This document shows, one piece after another, positions 23,873 to 32,885 of a stretch of DNA of 33,584 bases. Each line of letters begins with the position of its first letter. Position 1 is the first letter of the stretch. A program made the translations under genes and the position numbers. The stretch lies in the NCBI GenBank assembly GCA_964247295.1, contig CAXTTV010000030.1, forward strand, positions 1 through 33,584. Direction: 5' to 3'. The notes beneath the pieces are model-generated. The model was not told the DNA's origin. It saw only the letters and a program-made list of their open reading frames with translations, and made no database searches. The DNA comes from CAXTTV01 sp964247295. GTDB lineage: Bacteria; Chloroflexota; Ktedonobacteria; Ktedonobacterales; Ktedonobacteraceae.

Positions 23873-25261
23873 TTAAATGTTGTTGCCGCGCCGCGCCATT
23901 CCCGGTGTTGAGTTCGCGGCTGGTAGCTCGTTTCTCGAAAGACCAAAGAGCGCGGGGTGGTTAATAACACCAGTCGGCACCAGCAGGTTTAGAAATGTTC
24001 GGGTGACGACGATAGCCGTAAACATACTGATGACAACGCCCAGGAAAAGGGTTGTCGCGAACCCAGCAATAATGCTGGCACTAAAGTTATTGCCAAAGAT
24101 GTAGAGGATACCGCAGGTGATCATCGTTGAGATGTTCGAGTCGCGGATCGATGGCCAGGCGCGTCTCCAGCCAATTTCAATAGCTGAGGAGAGCAATCTG
24201 CCCTCACGGAGTTCTTCTTTGACGCGTTCAAAGATCAGGACGTTGGCGTCTACCGCCATACCGATCGAGAGAATAAAGCCCGCGATACCCGCCAGAGTCA
24301 ATGTCACGCCGATCAACTTAAAGACGGCATATGTGAAGACCGCGTAGAGTAGCAGGGCAATGTCAGCCAGGAAACCTGGTAGCCGATAGTAGAGCAGCAT
24401 AAAGAGAATGACCAGACCCAGGCCAATGCTGCCAGCGATCAAGCTTTTTGTGATCGAGTCGGCACCCAAGGTAGGGCCAACGCTCTCCAGACTAACGATA
24501 TTTAGATTGATGGGCAGTGAGCCGTAACGCAGAACTGTCGCGACGCTATTCGCATAATCCTGCGTGAACTGGCCTGAGATAATGCCAGGGCCATTGATAG
24601 CAGAGTTAATCTTGGCCGATTGGATCACCGAGCCATCCAGCGTTACGGTCAGATAGCTACCGACATTCTGCTGAGTGAACTGTGCGAAGCGCCCGACAGC
24701 ATCGCCCTGCATCGAGAAGTTGATGACAGGCTGATTTGTTTGTGAGTCAACGCCCGCGTTAATCTTGCTGGGGTCCAGATCTTTACCAACGAAAGAAGCT
24801 TTCCCAGTAATCCCATACTGAGTGGGATTGAATTTCGTTCCGTCTGGTACGTATTGAGATCCAGTGTTCCAGAACTCTAGATTACCGGAGCGTAGTAGCG
24901 CCTGTACCTGCTTGAACTGGTCACCATTGTTATAACCCGGTAGCTCAACAGCGATACTTGGCTGGCCATTAGTTTGTTGAAGGCGAATGCTGGGCTCTTT
25001 TACGCCCAAACCGCCATTAACGCGGCGCTCAATCTGATTGCGTGCCTCGCGCATGCTGTCGGTCAGCGTAGCAGCACTATACTTTTCCGGATGGTCAGGG
25101 GTCAAAAGCACTCGAACACCACCCTGAAGATCCAGGCCCAGGCTTGTCGAAAATGGGTTGGTCACTCCGTATGTTGCCTTGTTCGGCCAGAACCCCACAA
25201 AGCCACCAATGAGGGCTAGCAGGATGATGAACAAGAGAAGTGAAGTAGTTCCTCGACGCAT
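23873..25261 (-). CDS. secD: Protein translocase subunit SecD
   Basis: This 462-aa RND-type membrane protein forms the SecDF complex with the next gene, 12 bases downstream. Visible features are an N-terminal helix (~6-25), the signature TSLGLDLQGGVRVLL (~39-53), the external P1 region (residues ~60-265), and five C-terminal helices containing AGFILSIGMAVDANVLIFERVKEE, the proton-relay region. Its length is near that of Gram-positive-type SecD. The ATG at 25261 has AAGGGAAG eight bases upstream. The gene pair order secD-secF is standard. Confidence 0.96.
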   Translation of the reverse strand: MRRGTTSLLLFIILLALIGGFVGFWPNKATYGVTNPFSTSLGLDLQGGVRVLLTPDHPEKYSAATLTDSMREARNQIERRVNGGLGVKEPSIRLQQTNGQPSIAVELPGYNNGDQFKQVQALLRSGNLEFWNTGSQYVPDGTKFNPTQYGITGKASFVGKDLDPSKINAGVDSQTNQPVINFSMQGDAVGRFAQFTQQNVGSYLTVTLDGSVIQSAKINSAINGPGIISGQFTQDYANSVATVLRYGSLPINLNIVSLESVGPTLGADSITKSLIAGSIGLGLVILFMLLYYRLPGFLADIALLLYAVFTYAVFKLIGVTLTLAGIAGFILSIGMAVDANVLIFERVKEELREGRLLSSAIEIGWRRAWPSIRDSNISTMITCGILYIFGNNFSASIIAGFATTLFLGVVISMFTAIVVTRTFLNLLVPTGVINHPALFGLSRNELPAANSTPGMARRGNNI

Positions 25262-25348
25262 AGATGTTGCTTCCCTTACTGTATTTCTAAAGCTGGCAGA
25301 TAGATAAATAAGACGTGGAAAGGGTCGTTATAATGTATATTTTTGTGC

Positions 25349-25357
25349 AGTATAGCA
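25349..25357 (-). promoter_or_regulatory. Extended -10 promoter candidate for secD
   Basis: On the minus strand TGCTATACT (25357-25349) fits the TGnTATAAT extended -10 element. It lies about 90 bases before the secD start. No clear -35 is seen, as extended -10 promoters can allow. Confidence 0.45.
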
Positions 25358-25491
25358 TAGTTGCTTTGTATTGCATACCCGTTTTTCCTGACTCCTCGTT
25401 TATGCTACCTTTTCTGAGGCTTTTACCAGTTATTTTCCCCTGAAAAGCTGCTTTTCCTCTGTGATTGACCTATTGAACCTGATGATTCTGC

Positions 25492-25520
25492 TTGACATTG
25501 TTCCTATATCCTTCTACATT
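25492..25520 (+). promoter_or_regulatory. Promoter candidate for the ABC transporter operon
   Basis: A perfect TTGACA (25492-25497), a 17-base spacer and TACATT (25515-25520, 4/6) are followed by a leader of about 170 bases. The leader contains a 9-base inverted repeat, TAAGAGCTA (25523-25531) and TAGCTCTTA (25583-25591), which could fold the 5' end of the mRNA. Confidence 0.55.
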
Positions 25521-25694
25521 GATAAGAGCTAGCTAGAGGCTACAAGCTTTCGCGGGTTTCTTTCTTGATATTATTCCTCTATTAGCTCTTACCCATTTCG
25601 AGGAAGAGCCGTCTCTGCATTATAGAGCATAACGCATCATGCATGGATGAATCCAGGTATTCCAGGTCTTTATTATAAGGAGCTTCTTTTTCCT

Positions 25695-26450
25695 ATGGAC
25701 GAAGTTTTTACTCCCCTATCTGGGAGCGAGGCGGTGGCTGCTGCGCCCATTAGAGTGGTGATGGATGTACGCGAGATCACAAAGAGTCTCCCGCTTGGTC
25801 GAGAGCGCATCGATATTCTAAAAGGGATCAGTTTTCAAATTCATAGTGGTGAGTTTGTATCAATTGTGGGACCTTCTGGGTCTGGTAAAAGTACGCTGCT
25901 CGGGATTATCGCTGGTCTGGATAATCCCACTATGGGTCAGGTCCTGATTGACGGCGTGGATATCACAAAGATGGGTGAGGGGAAGCTGGCTCAGGTTCGC
26001 AATAGCAAGATCGGTATGGTATTCCAGGCGTTCAACTTGATCCCAACTTTGACGGCTCAGGAGAATGTAGAGGTGCCGCTCTATGTGGGCAAGCACAAGG
26101 GGTCGCCTTCCAGTCGGGCCAGGGAACTGCTGGATCTGGTCGGGCTCTCGCACCGGTTGGATCATCGGCCCTCTCAATTGTCTGGTGGTGAGCAGCAACG
26201 AGTGGCGATTGCTCGTTCTCTGGCGACCGATCCAGCCTTTGTCATTGCCGATGAGCCGACAGGCAATCTCGACGCGAAGAATGGCGAGAACGTCTTAAAG
26301 CTGATCGCGGATCTTCGTGCCCAGACAGGGAAAACCTTTATTATCGCTACGCATGATCCCGCTGTTGCCAGTCATGCGGATCACTCAATCAGGATTGTGG
26401 ATGGGCTGATCGCTGAGCTCGATAATACCGGTGGAAGGATCACCCAATGA
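25695..26450 (+). CDS. ABC transporter ATP-binding protein, LolD/MacB type
   Basis: This 251-aa ATPase belongs to the LolD/MacB/FtsE group. It has Walker A GPSGSGKST (59-67), Q-loop FQAFNLIPTLT (110-120), signature LSGGEQQRVAIARSL (162-176), Walker B FVIADEPTGNLDA (182-194), and the H-loop THDPAVASHAD. The conserved NLIPTLTAQENV and GEQQRVAIARSL wording is typical of mechanotransmission exporters. An ATG at 25647 would add 16 residues, but ATG 25695 has AAGGAG at 25678-25683 and is preferred. Its stop overlaps the permease start by four bases (ATGA), so the two are translationally coupled. The cargo is unknown; lipoprotein, peptide or lipid export is typical. Confidence 0.94.
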   Translation: MDEVFTPLSGSEAVAAAPIRVVMDVREITKSLPLGRERIDILKGISFQIHSGEFVSIVGPSGSGKSTLLGIIAGLDNPTMGQVLIDGVDITKMGEGKLAQVRNSKIGMVFQAFNLIPTLTAQENVEVPLYVGKHKGSPSSRARELLDLVGLSHRLDHRPSQLSGGEQQRVAIARSLATDPAFVIADEPTGNLDAKNGENVLKLIADLRAQTGKTFIIATHDPAVASHADHSIRIVDGLIAELDNTGGRITQ

Positions 26451-29203
26451 AGGCCTCAATCTATGTAAACTACACCACACGCTCACTGGTGCGTGGGGGC
26501 CAGCGAACGGTTTTAGCGATTTTTTGTGTGGCTGTTGGTGTGATGGCGATTGTGGCTCTGCAACTGGTGGGTCTGATGGTGAATCACGCTCTGACCGATA
26601 ACGTGCGAGCCGCGAATGGTGGTGATATCGCGGTGAATGCTCGCTCTCAGCCGTTCAAGCAGTCCGATCTGAAGTTTTTTGATACCCTGAAGCAGAATGG
26701 CACGATCAGTGCTTATACGCAGGTAATCAACGCCTCAGGTTCGACCAGCTCGGCGCTTGCTTTAAAGCAGACGTTCACGCTGAATGCGGTTGATCCCGCT
26801 ACTTATCCTGTGGTGGATCAACTGACGTTTAATACTCCTCAAAATGGGAGTGTGAAGACGCTGTTGCAGCCTGGCCAGGCGCTAATTACGCAGACGCTGG
26901 CCGATCAGTATCACAAGAAGATTGGTCAGCAATTTGAGATTCGGGTCGCGGGTGGAAGTGGGACGCAGACGACGCGCAAACTCACAGTGAAGATCTCTGG
27001 GATTGTCGCTGAGAGCGGTGTGCTGGCCCAGGCCGGTGCGCTAATGCTGGTAACGCAAGCCGACTATACTGCTTCAAACCGCAAATTTCCGGTCTTCTAT
27101 GACACCATCGATATCACTACAGTAGATAAGGTGCATACTGATAGAGCGGTTCGACAGATTAATGATCAGTTTCAGGCGGTAACTACCCAGACGGCGGCTG
27201 ATGCGCTTAGGCAGCAGCAGGGGCTGGTCGATAATATCGAGAAGTTTCTGGAGATCGCCGGGCTGCTGGCGCTGCTGATCGGTGGCGTTGGGATTGTGAA
27301 TACCATGCAAGTGCTGCTCTCCCGCCGTAAGGTGGAGATCGCGATGCTAAAAACGACAGGCTATCGTCGAGGGGATCTCTACCTGCTGTTCGGCCTGGAA
27401 GCGACGCTGCTGGGGCTGGTTGGTGGACTGGTGGGAGCGATCTCGGCAACTGGTGTGAGCTATCTTGTCCGCGATCTGGTGCAGCAGACCTTTGGCCTGA
27501 TGATCCCCTTTGTACTGGATTGGACGACCATTGGCGGTGGTGTGCTGATTGGTGTGCTGACGGCGCTGATCTTTGGCTTGTTGCCGATTGTCCAGGGAGC
27601 GAATATTCGTCCGCTGAACGTGATCCGTGAGCTGCCCGATGGCCGGGGGGCCAGCAGTATTTTGCTGACCATCCTGTTGCTGATAGTGCTCTCGGTGCTG
27701 TTTTGTGGATTAGCGATCTTTATTCTCAATAATGATGTGTGGTTGGGAGTAGTCGCGGTCTATGGAGCCTTTGCGTTCCTGGGGGTGCTGAGTCTGCTGT
27801 TTGGCCTGATGATTCTGTTGATCAGTCGTTTGCCGGTGCCGGAGCATTTTAGCCTCACCCATTTTATCCTGGTCGTGGGATCGGTGATCCTCTCGCTGCT
27901 GGTCTATCGTTTTGCGCCGGCCTTTGGCATCCTGTTGCTGATCTTCTCCGCGCTGGGTCTGCTGGTGGCCTTTTTCCCAAGAACCTGGAAGGCGACCATC
28001 AAGATGGCCCTGCGCAATCTTGGGCGGCAGCGGACACGGACCACAACCACCATGCTCGCGCTCTTCGTGGGTATCTTTACAATCGGGTTGATTTTGGTTC
28101 TGGGCCAGAATCTGCGAGATGGTGTTAACAGCGCGCTGTCGAATTCCTTGAACTTCAACGTGATTACCCTGGCCTCAATCCCAGATGGGAATACCCTGAA
28201 TGGTCAGCTTGGGACCGTTCCAGGCTTGAAATCCTCGCGTCGCACCACGATCTCGCCGGCGGTCCCGGTCGCGGTCAACAAGCGACCGATTCAGCAGGTT
28301 CTGCCCGCGAGCGGCAAGGCCGGTGGCTCAAATAGCCTGGGTCGGCAGGGGACGCTGGCCTTTCTGCGTGGTATCGAGGGGTATGATGTTGGAGATAACC
28401 AATTGCCCAACACAAAAGATCTCAAGATCACGCAGGGCCGCAATCTGGTTTCAGAGGATGCCGGAACGAACAACGTCTTGGTCGCCTCGCAACTGGCGAG
28501 ACTTGATCCTTTACACCTCAAGATTGGTGACACTTTGACGATGGCGAGCCAGGATGGGAGGACCATCAAGACCTTAAAGATTGTAGGGGTCTATAGCTCC
28601 CAGGGTTTTAGTGGCTTTACCTTCGAGCCGATCCTGGGGAGTGCTGAACTGGCGCAGAGTTTTAGCCCGGCTGGTCTGGGTCAGCAGGCCTTTTATATGA
28701 AGCTTGATCCCAAACAGGTGAGTCAGGGGGTCTCAAAAATCGGCACGATTGTGCCAAACGCGGCAGTGGTCAATCTGGCGAACATCAGCGATATCATTGA
28801 TCAGATTCTCAACGATATTCTGCTGACGTTGACAACGATTGCCTCGCTTTCCCTGCTGGCCGGCGTGATTATTATCGCGAACGCGGTGGCGCTGGCGATG
28901 CTGGAGCGGCGACGTGAGTTAGGGATTCTCAAATCGGTTGGATACACCAGTGGTACCGTCCTGAGCGAGGTGCTGGTTGAAAATGGGATCGTTGGGGGAG
29001 TTGGGGCATTGCTGGCGATGGTACTGGTGACGGTGGCGACAGCTCTTTTGGGTCAATATACCTTTAAGACAAGTTTCAGTGTACCAACAATGATTGTGCT
29101 AGAATTGATTCTCGGGGCAGCTCTACTGGCGATGGTGACGGCGGCCCTGGTAGCCTGGAGAGCTGTGCGTGTGCGGCCATTGCAGGTGTTGCGCTACGAG
29201 TAG
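26447..29203 (+). CDS. ABC transporter permease, double FtsX/MacB-type
   Basis: This 918-aa membrane protein is the partner of the ATPase just upstream. It consists of two copies of the MacB periplasmic-core plus FtsX-domain layout. The first helix is at ~20-42, a large external domain spans ~50-255, and the FtsX triad begins at GLLALLIGGVGIVNTMQVLL (~273). Four additional middle helices follow, then a second external domain (~575-775) and a C-terminal FtsX triad with MLERRRELGILKSVGYTSG. Both triads carry the coupling-helix motif (RRKVEIAMLKTTGYRRG and ERRRELGILKSVGY). The size and ten or so helices match the DevC/YbbP/SalY-like long permeases. With one ATPase this would form a mechanotransmission-type transporter. 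No MacA-like adaptor follows. Confidence 0.93.
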   Translation: MKASIYVNYTTRSLVRGGQRTVLAIFCVAVGVMAIVALQLVGLMVNHALTDNVRAANGGDIAVNARSQPFKQSDLKFFDTLKQNGTISAYTQVINASGSTSSALALKQTFTLNAVDPATYPVVDQLTFNTPQNGSVKTLLQPGQALITQTLADQYHKKIGQQFEIRVAGGSGTQTTRKLTVKISGIVAESGVLAQAGALMLVTQADYTASNRKFPVFYDTIDITTVDKVHTDRAVRQINDQFQAVTTQTAADALRQQQGLVDNIEKFLEIAGLLALLIGGVGIVNTMQVLLSRRKVEIAMLKTTGYRRGDLYLLFGLEATLLGLVGGLVGAISATGVSYLVRDLVQQTFGLMIPFVLDWTTIGGGVLIGVLTALIFGLLPIVQGANIRPLNVIRELPDGRGASSILLTILLLIVLSVLFCGLAIFILNNDVWLGVVAVYGAFAFLGVLSLLFGLMILLISRLPVPEHFSLTHFILVVGSVILSLLVYRFAPAFGILLLIFSALGLLVAFFPRTWKATIKMALRNLGRQRTRTTTTMLALFVGIFTIGLILVLGQNLRDGVNSALSNSLNFNVITLASIPDGNTLNGQLGTVPGLKSSRRTTISPAVPVAVNKRPIQQVLPASGKAGGSNSLGRQGTLAFLRGIEGYDVGDNQLPNTKDLKITQGRNLVSEDAGTNNVLVASQLARLDPLHLKIGDTLTMASQDGRTIKTLKIVGVYSSQGFSGFTFEPILGSAELAQSFSPAGLGQQAFYMKLDPKQVSQGVSKIGTIVPNAAVVNLANISDIIDQILNDILLTLTTIASLSLLAGVIIIANAVALAMLERRRELGILKSVGYTSGTVLSEVLVENGIVGGVGALLAMVLVTVATALLGQYTFKTSFSVPTMIVLELILGAALLAMVTAALVAWRAVRVRPLQVLRYE

Positions 29204-29247
29204 ATCTGGTGAAAGCCTCTCAGGTTTTTTCTCGTCAGGCCGATGAA

Positions 29248-29280
29248 AACCACTGTACGTTTCACTCACGGACAGTGGTT
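29248..29280 (+). terminator. Hairpin after the ABC operon
   Basis: AACCACTGT (29248-29256) pairs with ACAGTGGTT (29272-29280) around a 15-base loop, followed by CTTTAT. The T-run is short, so termination may be partial. Its position inside the longest possible frame of the next gene supports the later start at 29321. Confidence 0.5.
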
Positions 29281-29320
29281 CTTTATGCCTTACGCTCATC
29301 AAAGGGAGGCGCTCAAAACA

Positions 29321-29695
29321 ATGGATACTGCACACGAGGATCGGAATGGGGCCCGGTTCCACCTGGCGCGCGTCTGGCCTGTTTTCACAAGTCTGGTCTT
29401 ATGTGCGGCAATGCTGGCGATCGGCCTTAACTACCAGCATGCCAGGGAGCCTGCGCAACCATTTGTGACCATGCAGCGGCGCAAAATTCAATCGCCAGTG
29501 CTGGACCAGCCTTCCAAACATCCAAAGCCAGCGCTTGGGTGGCCTATAAGGATATCTCCACAGCGACGCAGACTCTTGATCATTTTCGCAGTTCTGCTAG
29601 GGTTGCTGGTCTTTGCCCTGGTGATGTATCTGGCCTTTCATTATTTTGTTGTAGGCAGTCGAAACCCTGCTTTAACCTCGCCCTCCGGTGGATAG
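29321..29695 (+). CDS. Small two-helix membrane protein, unknown
   Basis: This is a 124-aa protein with two hydrophobic helices: PVFTSLVLCAAMLAIGL near residues 20-36 and LIIFAVLLGLLVFALVMYLA near 86-105. A basic, proline-rich loop joins them (QRRKIQSPVLDQPSKHPKP). I do not recognise a family. The start is chosen at ATG 29321, because AAGGGAGG (29302-29309) lies 11 bases upstream. An earlier ATG at 29243 would put a hairpin inside the coding region. It lies 117 bases after the ABC permease on the same strand and could be an accessory factor, but a terminator-like hairpin stands between them. Confidence 0.6.
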   Translation: MDTAHEDRNGARFHLARVWPVFTSLVLCAAMLAIGLNYQHAREPAQPFVTMQRRKIQSPVLDQPSKHPKPALGWPIRISPQRRRLLIIFAVLLGLLVFALVMYLAFHYFVVGSRNPALTSPSGG

Positions 29696-29700
29696 TAGGA

Positions 29701-29749
29701 TCGCACATTTATGTGCGACACGCCAAGAGTATGTGCGACACGGTAAGAG
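29701..29749. repeat. Hairpin and 20-bp tandem repeat between convergent genes
   Basis: TCGCACA-TTTA-TGTGCGA (29701-29718) is a perfect 7-bp stem. It overlaps the first of two 20-base tandem units (29710-29729 and 29730-29749, 18 of 20 identical) sharing TATGTGCGACACG. The region lies between the stops of two convergent genes. It may end transcripts from either side, though no T-run follows. Confidence 0.7.
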
Positions 29750-29760
29750 CCTCGATGTTT

Positions 29761-31038
29761 TTAAAGCGGGAGGGCCAGGAAGGGGATCTCCACCTCCTCA
29801 GGCGTCAGACCGCCGTGGTTGCCCCGGAAACGCATCTCAAAGCGATCCTTTTCATACCACCAGACCGAGCGGTTCTGGTAGGAGAGGATAACGGCGTTCC
29901 CAACGCGTTCTAGAAAGGTTTGAGAGGGTGGTTCCAGACCAAAGAAACCCAGATCGATCAGCTCCTGCGTACGGTAGACTTCAGCCCGCCCCTCCAGTTG
30001 TTTACGCAAAAACTCAACCGTCTCATCCAAACTTTCGGGTTTCAGGTAGAGGAAAAAATCTCGGGCCGATCCGGCAGGAACAAGCAGCTTCCCCTGCCGA
30101 TTGGTCGCGATCGCCTGCTTGATATTTGGGAAAGCCAGGTTCAAATAAAGGGTGGTATCGGACGCCACCTCAACCTGACCATGATCGGCAGTAATCAGCA
30201 GGAGCGTCTGACCGGCCTTGCCGCGAACACTTCTCAGGAACATCTCCAGATAATAAAAGAAATGATCCACCGCCTCATCCATTTGAGGGGTATTAGGGCC
30301 ATAGTGGTGGCAGGTGGAATCGATTCTATCATAGTACAGGATGTAGTAGGTTGGTTCTGATTGTGGCGTCTTTAGCTTTGTGCCCAGATGCTGGAAAGCC
30401 TCAGATACAGCGTGATAAGGGATAACATTGGCTCCCCGAAAAACCACATTGGAGTAGGTGGAGGGCGTGTAGTTATCTCTTTGATAGATGTAAGAAGAGA
30501 CTCCCAGATCTTTAAGCTGCTGATAAAAGGTCTGAGACGGATAAAAATCGGTTGGAGGTCGTGTCAGGCCGGGCTTCATGCTATCGCGCTCGCGGGCACC
30601 GGCATACGAGAAGAGCAGCGGCATAATGATCTGATCTACCAGGGGTTCATAGTATTGCCATTCGTAGACGCCACTTTGACCAACATTCAGGCCGGTATGG
30701 ATGCACGTCGCATGGGCGGCGGTTGTTGAAGGGAATTGAGTAGTGAGCTTAGAGCAGACTCCATCCTGCGCAATTGTGCGTAGAGCCGCTATCCTCTGGG
30801 CGTAGCGTTCAAAGAAGCGCCAGCCAAAAGCATCAACAAACAGCAGAACTACGGCTTGATAACGGTTTGATAGGCCTTTCAAGACATCAGCAGGTAACGT
30901 GCGAGAACCCTGACCGGTCAGAAGATGCTGGATAGTCTGTGGAATATTGGAGAAATTGTATGTAGCGTAGAGCGGCTTAAGAAAACGATGCGAGAAGCGT
31001 GATCTGTTAACCGCCGTAATCGAGGTTGTATTGAACAT
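29761..31038 (-). CDS. Alkaline-phosphatase-superfamily phosphodiesterase (nucleotide pyrophosphatase-like)
   Basis: This is an AlkP-superfamily metal-dependent hydrolase of ~425 aa. Landmarks are the first metal Asp in VVLLFVDAFGW (D69), the nucleophile Thr region TTQFPSTTAAHATCIHTG (99-116), and later LITADHGQVEV and RFRGNHGGLTPEEVEIPFL, the metal His/Asp sites. It resembles type I phosphodiesterase/nucleotide pyrophosphatase proteins. There is no signal peptide, so it may be cytoplasmic. An ATG at 31074 would add 12 residues but lacks a ribosome site. ATG 31038 follows AGGAAG closely and begins MFNTTSITAVNR, so I prefer it. The substrate is unknown; nucleotide, phosphonate or phospholipid esters are possible. 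Confidence 0.88.
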   Translation of the reverse strand: MFNTTSITAVNRSRFSHRFLKPLYATYNFSNIPQTIQHLLTGQGSRTLPADVLKGLSNRYQAVVLLFVDAFGWRFFERYAQRIAALRTIAQDGVCSKLTTQFPSTTAAHATCIHTGLNVGQSGVYEWQYYEPLVDQIIMPLLFSYAGARERDSMKPGLTRPPTDFYPSQTFYQQLKDLGVSSYIYQRDNYTPSTYSNVVFRGANVIPYHAVSEAFQHLGTKLKTPQSEPTYYILYYDRIDSTCHHYGPNTPQMDEAVDHFFYYLEMFLRSVRGKAGQTLLLITADHGQVEVASDTTLYLNLAFPNIKQAIATNRQGKLLVPAGSARDFFLYLKPESLDETVEFLRKQLEGRAEVYRTQELIDLGFFGLEPPSQTFLERVGNAVILSYQNRSVWWYEKDRFEMRFRGNHGGLTPEEVEIPFLALPL

Positions 31039-31095
31039 CTTCTTCCTGCTTCCTAGTGGAGAGCTGTTAGTCATGGAGCTTGATAATTGATCATA

Positions 31096-31104
31096 AGTAT
31101 AACA
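31096..31104 (-). promoter_or_regulatory. Extended -10 promoter candidate for the phosphodiesterase gene
   Basis: On the minus strand TGTTATACT (31104-31096) fits TGnTATAAT. Transcription would begin near 31090, giving the preferred start at 31038 a leader of about 50 bases. Confidence 0.45.
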
Positions 31105-31259
31105 TGGTCTGCTAGCAAGCGGTTATCTATTATTCCATGGAAGTATAGGAAGATCGGCATGTGTGAACCTTATAGAGCGATAACGTTCGTTTTATATACA
31201 TTTCCCCTTCACAGCCTCCAGGTTTGACCGATAGTATCCTATAGATGTTCTGTTTAGGA

Positions 31260-31265
31260 TATAAT
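31260..31265 (+). promoter_or_regulatory. Candidate -10 box for the GH113-like gene
   Basis: A perfect TATAAT lies 27 bases before ATG 31293. Since the upstream in-frame ATG (31245) would precede this box, it supports 31293 as the real start. A TTGACC at 31224-31229 is too far away (30 bases) to pair with it. Confidence 0.4.
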
Positions 31266-31292
31266 CTGCCCCTGATCTGGAGAAAGTTCGTT

Positions 31293-32795
31293 ATGCAAGT
31301 CATGGACGAGAAGCCGGTAATAATACAGGAAAAGCGTGGAAGTGTGAAGGCCCTCTACGCGCTCTGCGCTGGTTTATGTGTATGTGTTGTGATGCTTTTT
31401 TTTCGCTCAACGCGGCCCTCTATAAAGGATGAGTTTCTCGTGGCGAATCGGGCGCGTCATCCTCGGGCTCGACGCACACCCTACTCTCAATCAACGCTCC
31501 CTTTGCCGCAGCGTTATCCACTTGCCGCTCCGACACCCTATACCCGGCGGTTGCCTATGAGAAGCTATATTCTGCCAATTGCCTGTTCAGGAGTTGGGGT
31601 GACGCTTTTCTTAGGGGCCCTACTGGTTAGTGGATTATATCTTGGCTGGTTTGGAGGTTTGCGTTTCCGTGTGGCACCACGCTTACGGACGAGCCAGCAG
31701 GCACTTGCTCTGGCCGTCCATCAGACGCCAGTGCCGATTTCAGCATTAGACTCACCTTTGCTCTCGACACCGACGCCCCGACCGACGCCCCAACCCTCTC
31801 CATCTGCGAATCCGTCGGTGATAGTGGGTGGTCCTGTGCCGTTTCAATCAGGGATTGCTTATCCGCGTTTAAACTCGACTGGCTACGGTTCCGCAGATGA
31901 TCTCTGGCAACATAGCTTGCCTGATATTAAAAAGCAAGTAGGAGTATCCTGGATCGAGATCCCGGTACAGTTCTCTCAGGCCAGTTCCACCTCCACAAAA
32001 GTTGATGTTGATGCAAACACCGTCAACGTGCAGTCCTTTGTAGAGGGTGTGAAAGCGGCCCATCAGCAGGGGCTTCAAGTGTTTTTTGTCCCTCTAATCC
32101 AGGTGAGGGAGCCGAACGGTTGGTCAGGGAATATCTACTTTCAGAATGTGCAACAGACGACGGAGTGGTTTAATAGTTATTGGACGGTGCTGCGCCCGTA
32201 TGTGCAGGCGGCGGCGGCCAACCATGTAGAGCAGATGGCGATCGCGACCGAGTGTGAAGGATTGCAGAACGAAACCTCAAATCTCTGGACAAATCTGATC
32301 GCGAATATTCGCGCGGCCTACCCTTATCGGTTAACCTATGACATGAACTGGACCTCGCTAGATAAGCCGGTCCCTGACTGGTTCTCCAGTCCCGATCTTG
32401 CCACGCTGGGGGTGACCACCTTTATCCCCTTAAGCGACTTGCCCCAGAAGGTGGACCCACTTCAGATGCCCTTGCTCTGGCAGCAGAAGGTGAAAAGTCG
32501 ATTGGACGCGTTGGCCGTCAAGGTGAAAAAACATGTTCTAATCAGCGAACTGGGATTTCGGAGCAGTACCGATAATTTGTATCAGCCGTGGGTGACCCAG
32601 ACCGACGCGCCCTTCGATGCTCAGCAGCAGTCGGCGGCCTATGAGGCGGCCCTCGCGAGCTTACGAGGAGATTCTCAGATAGCCGGGGTATTTATCTGGT
32701 CATGGGATGGGACTGATCGGCTCTCAGTCAAGAATCAGCCGGCGCTCCAGGTGATCCACAAATGGTTTACTACCCCAACTTTGCAGGGCGATTAG
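31293..32795 (+). CDS. Membrane-anchored GH113-like glycoside hydrolase
   Basis: This is a 500-aa protein. It has two hydrophobic helices (~19-37 and ~92-119) separated by an Arg/Pro-rich stretch, then a Thr/Pro/Ser linker (~157-176). A TIM-barrel-like domain (~183-495) resembles glycoside hydrolase family 113 (beta-mannanase type). Its likely catalytic acid is E320 in IATECEGL and its nucleophile E419 in LISELGFRS, matching the family pattern GTE...xEIGYRS. VFIWSWDG near the end fits the last barrel strand. By topology the barrel should lie outside the cell or the helices form a hairpin. GGAG (31279-31282) sets ATG 31293 (a second ATG at 31302 is possible). The fold and family call are fairly good. 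The substrate is inferred. Confidence 0.8.
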   Translation: MQVMDEKPVIIQEKRGSVKALYALCAGLCVCVVMLFFRSTRPSIKDEFLVANRARHPRARRTPYSQSTLPLPQRYPLAAPTPYTRRLPMRSYILPIACSGVGVTLFLGALLVSGLYLGWFGGLRFRVAPRLRTSQQALALAVHQTPVPISALDSPLLSTPTPRPTPQPSPSANPSVIVGGPVPFQSGIAYPRLNSTGYGSADDLWQHSLPDIKKQVGVSWIEIPVQFSQASSTSTKVDVDANTVNVQSFVEGVKAAHQQGLQVFFVPLIQVREPNGWSGNIYFQNVQQTTEWFNSYWTVLRPYVQAAAANHVEQMAIATECEGLQNETSNLWTNLIANIRAAYPYRLTYDMNWTSLDKPVPDWFSSPDLATLGVTTFIPLSDLPQKVDPLQMPLLWQQKVKSRLDALAVKVKKHVLISELGFRSSTDNLYQPWVTQTDAPFDAQQQSAAYEAALASLRGDSQIAGVFIWSWDGTDRLSVKNQPALQVIHKWFTTPTLQGD

Positions 32796-32885
32796 TCTGG
32801 CCCTTGTAATCTGGACGTGAGATCGGTACTCTTATCTCTCAGAGGCGCTGTTTAGCCTTTCAGATGCGGAAAGGATTTGGCTCGG

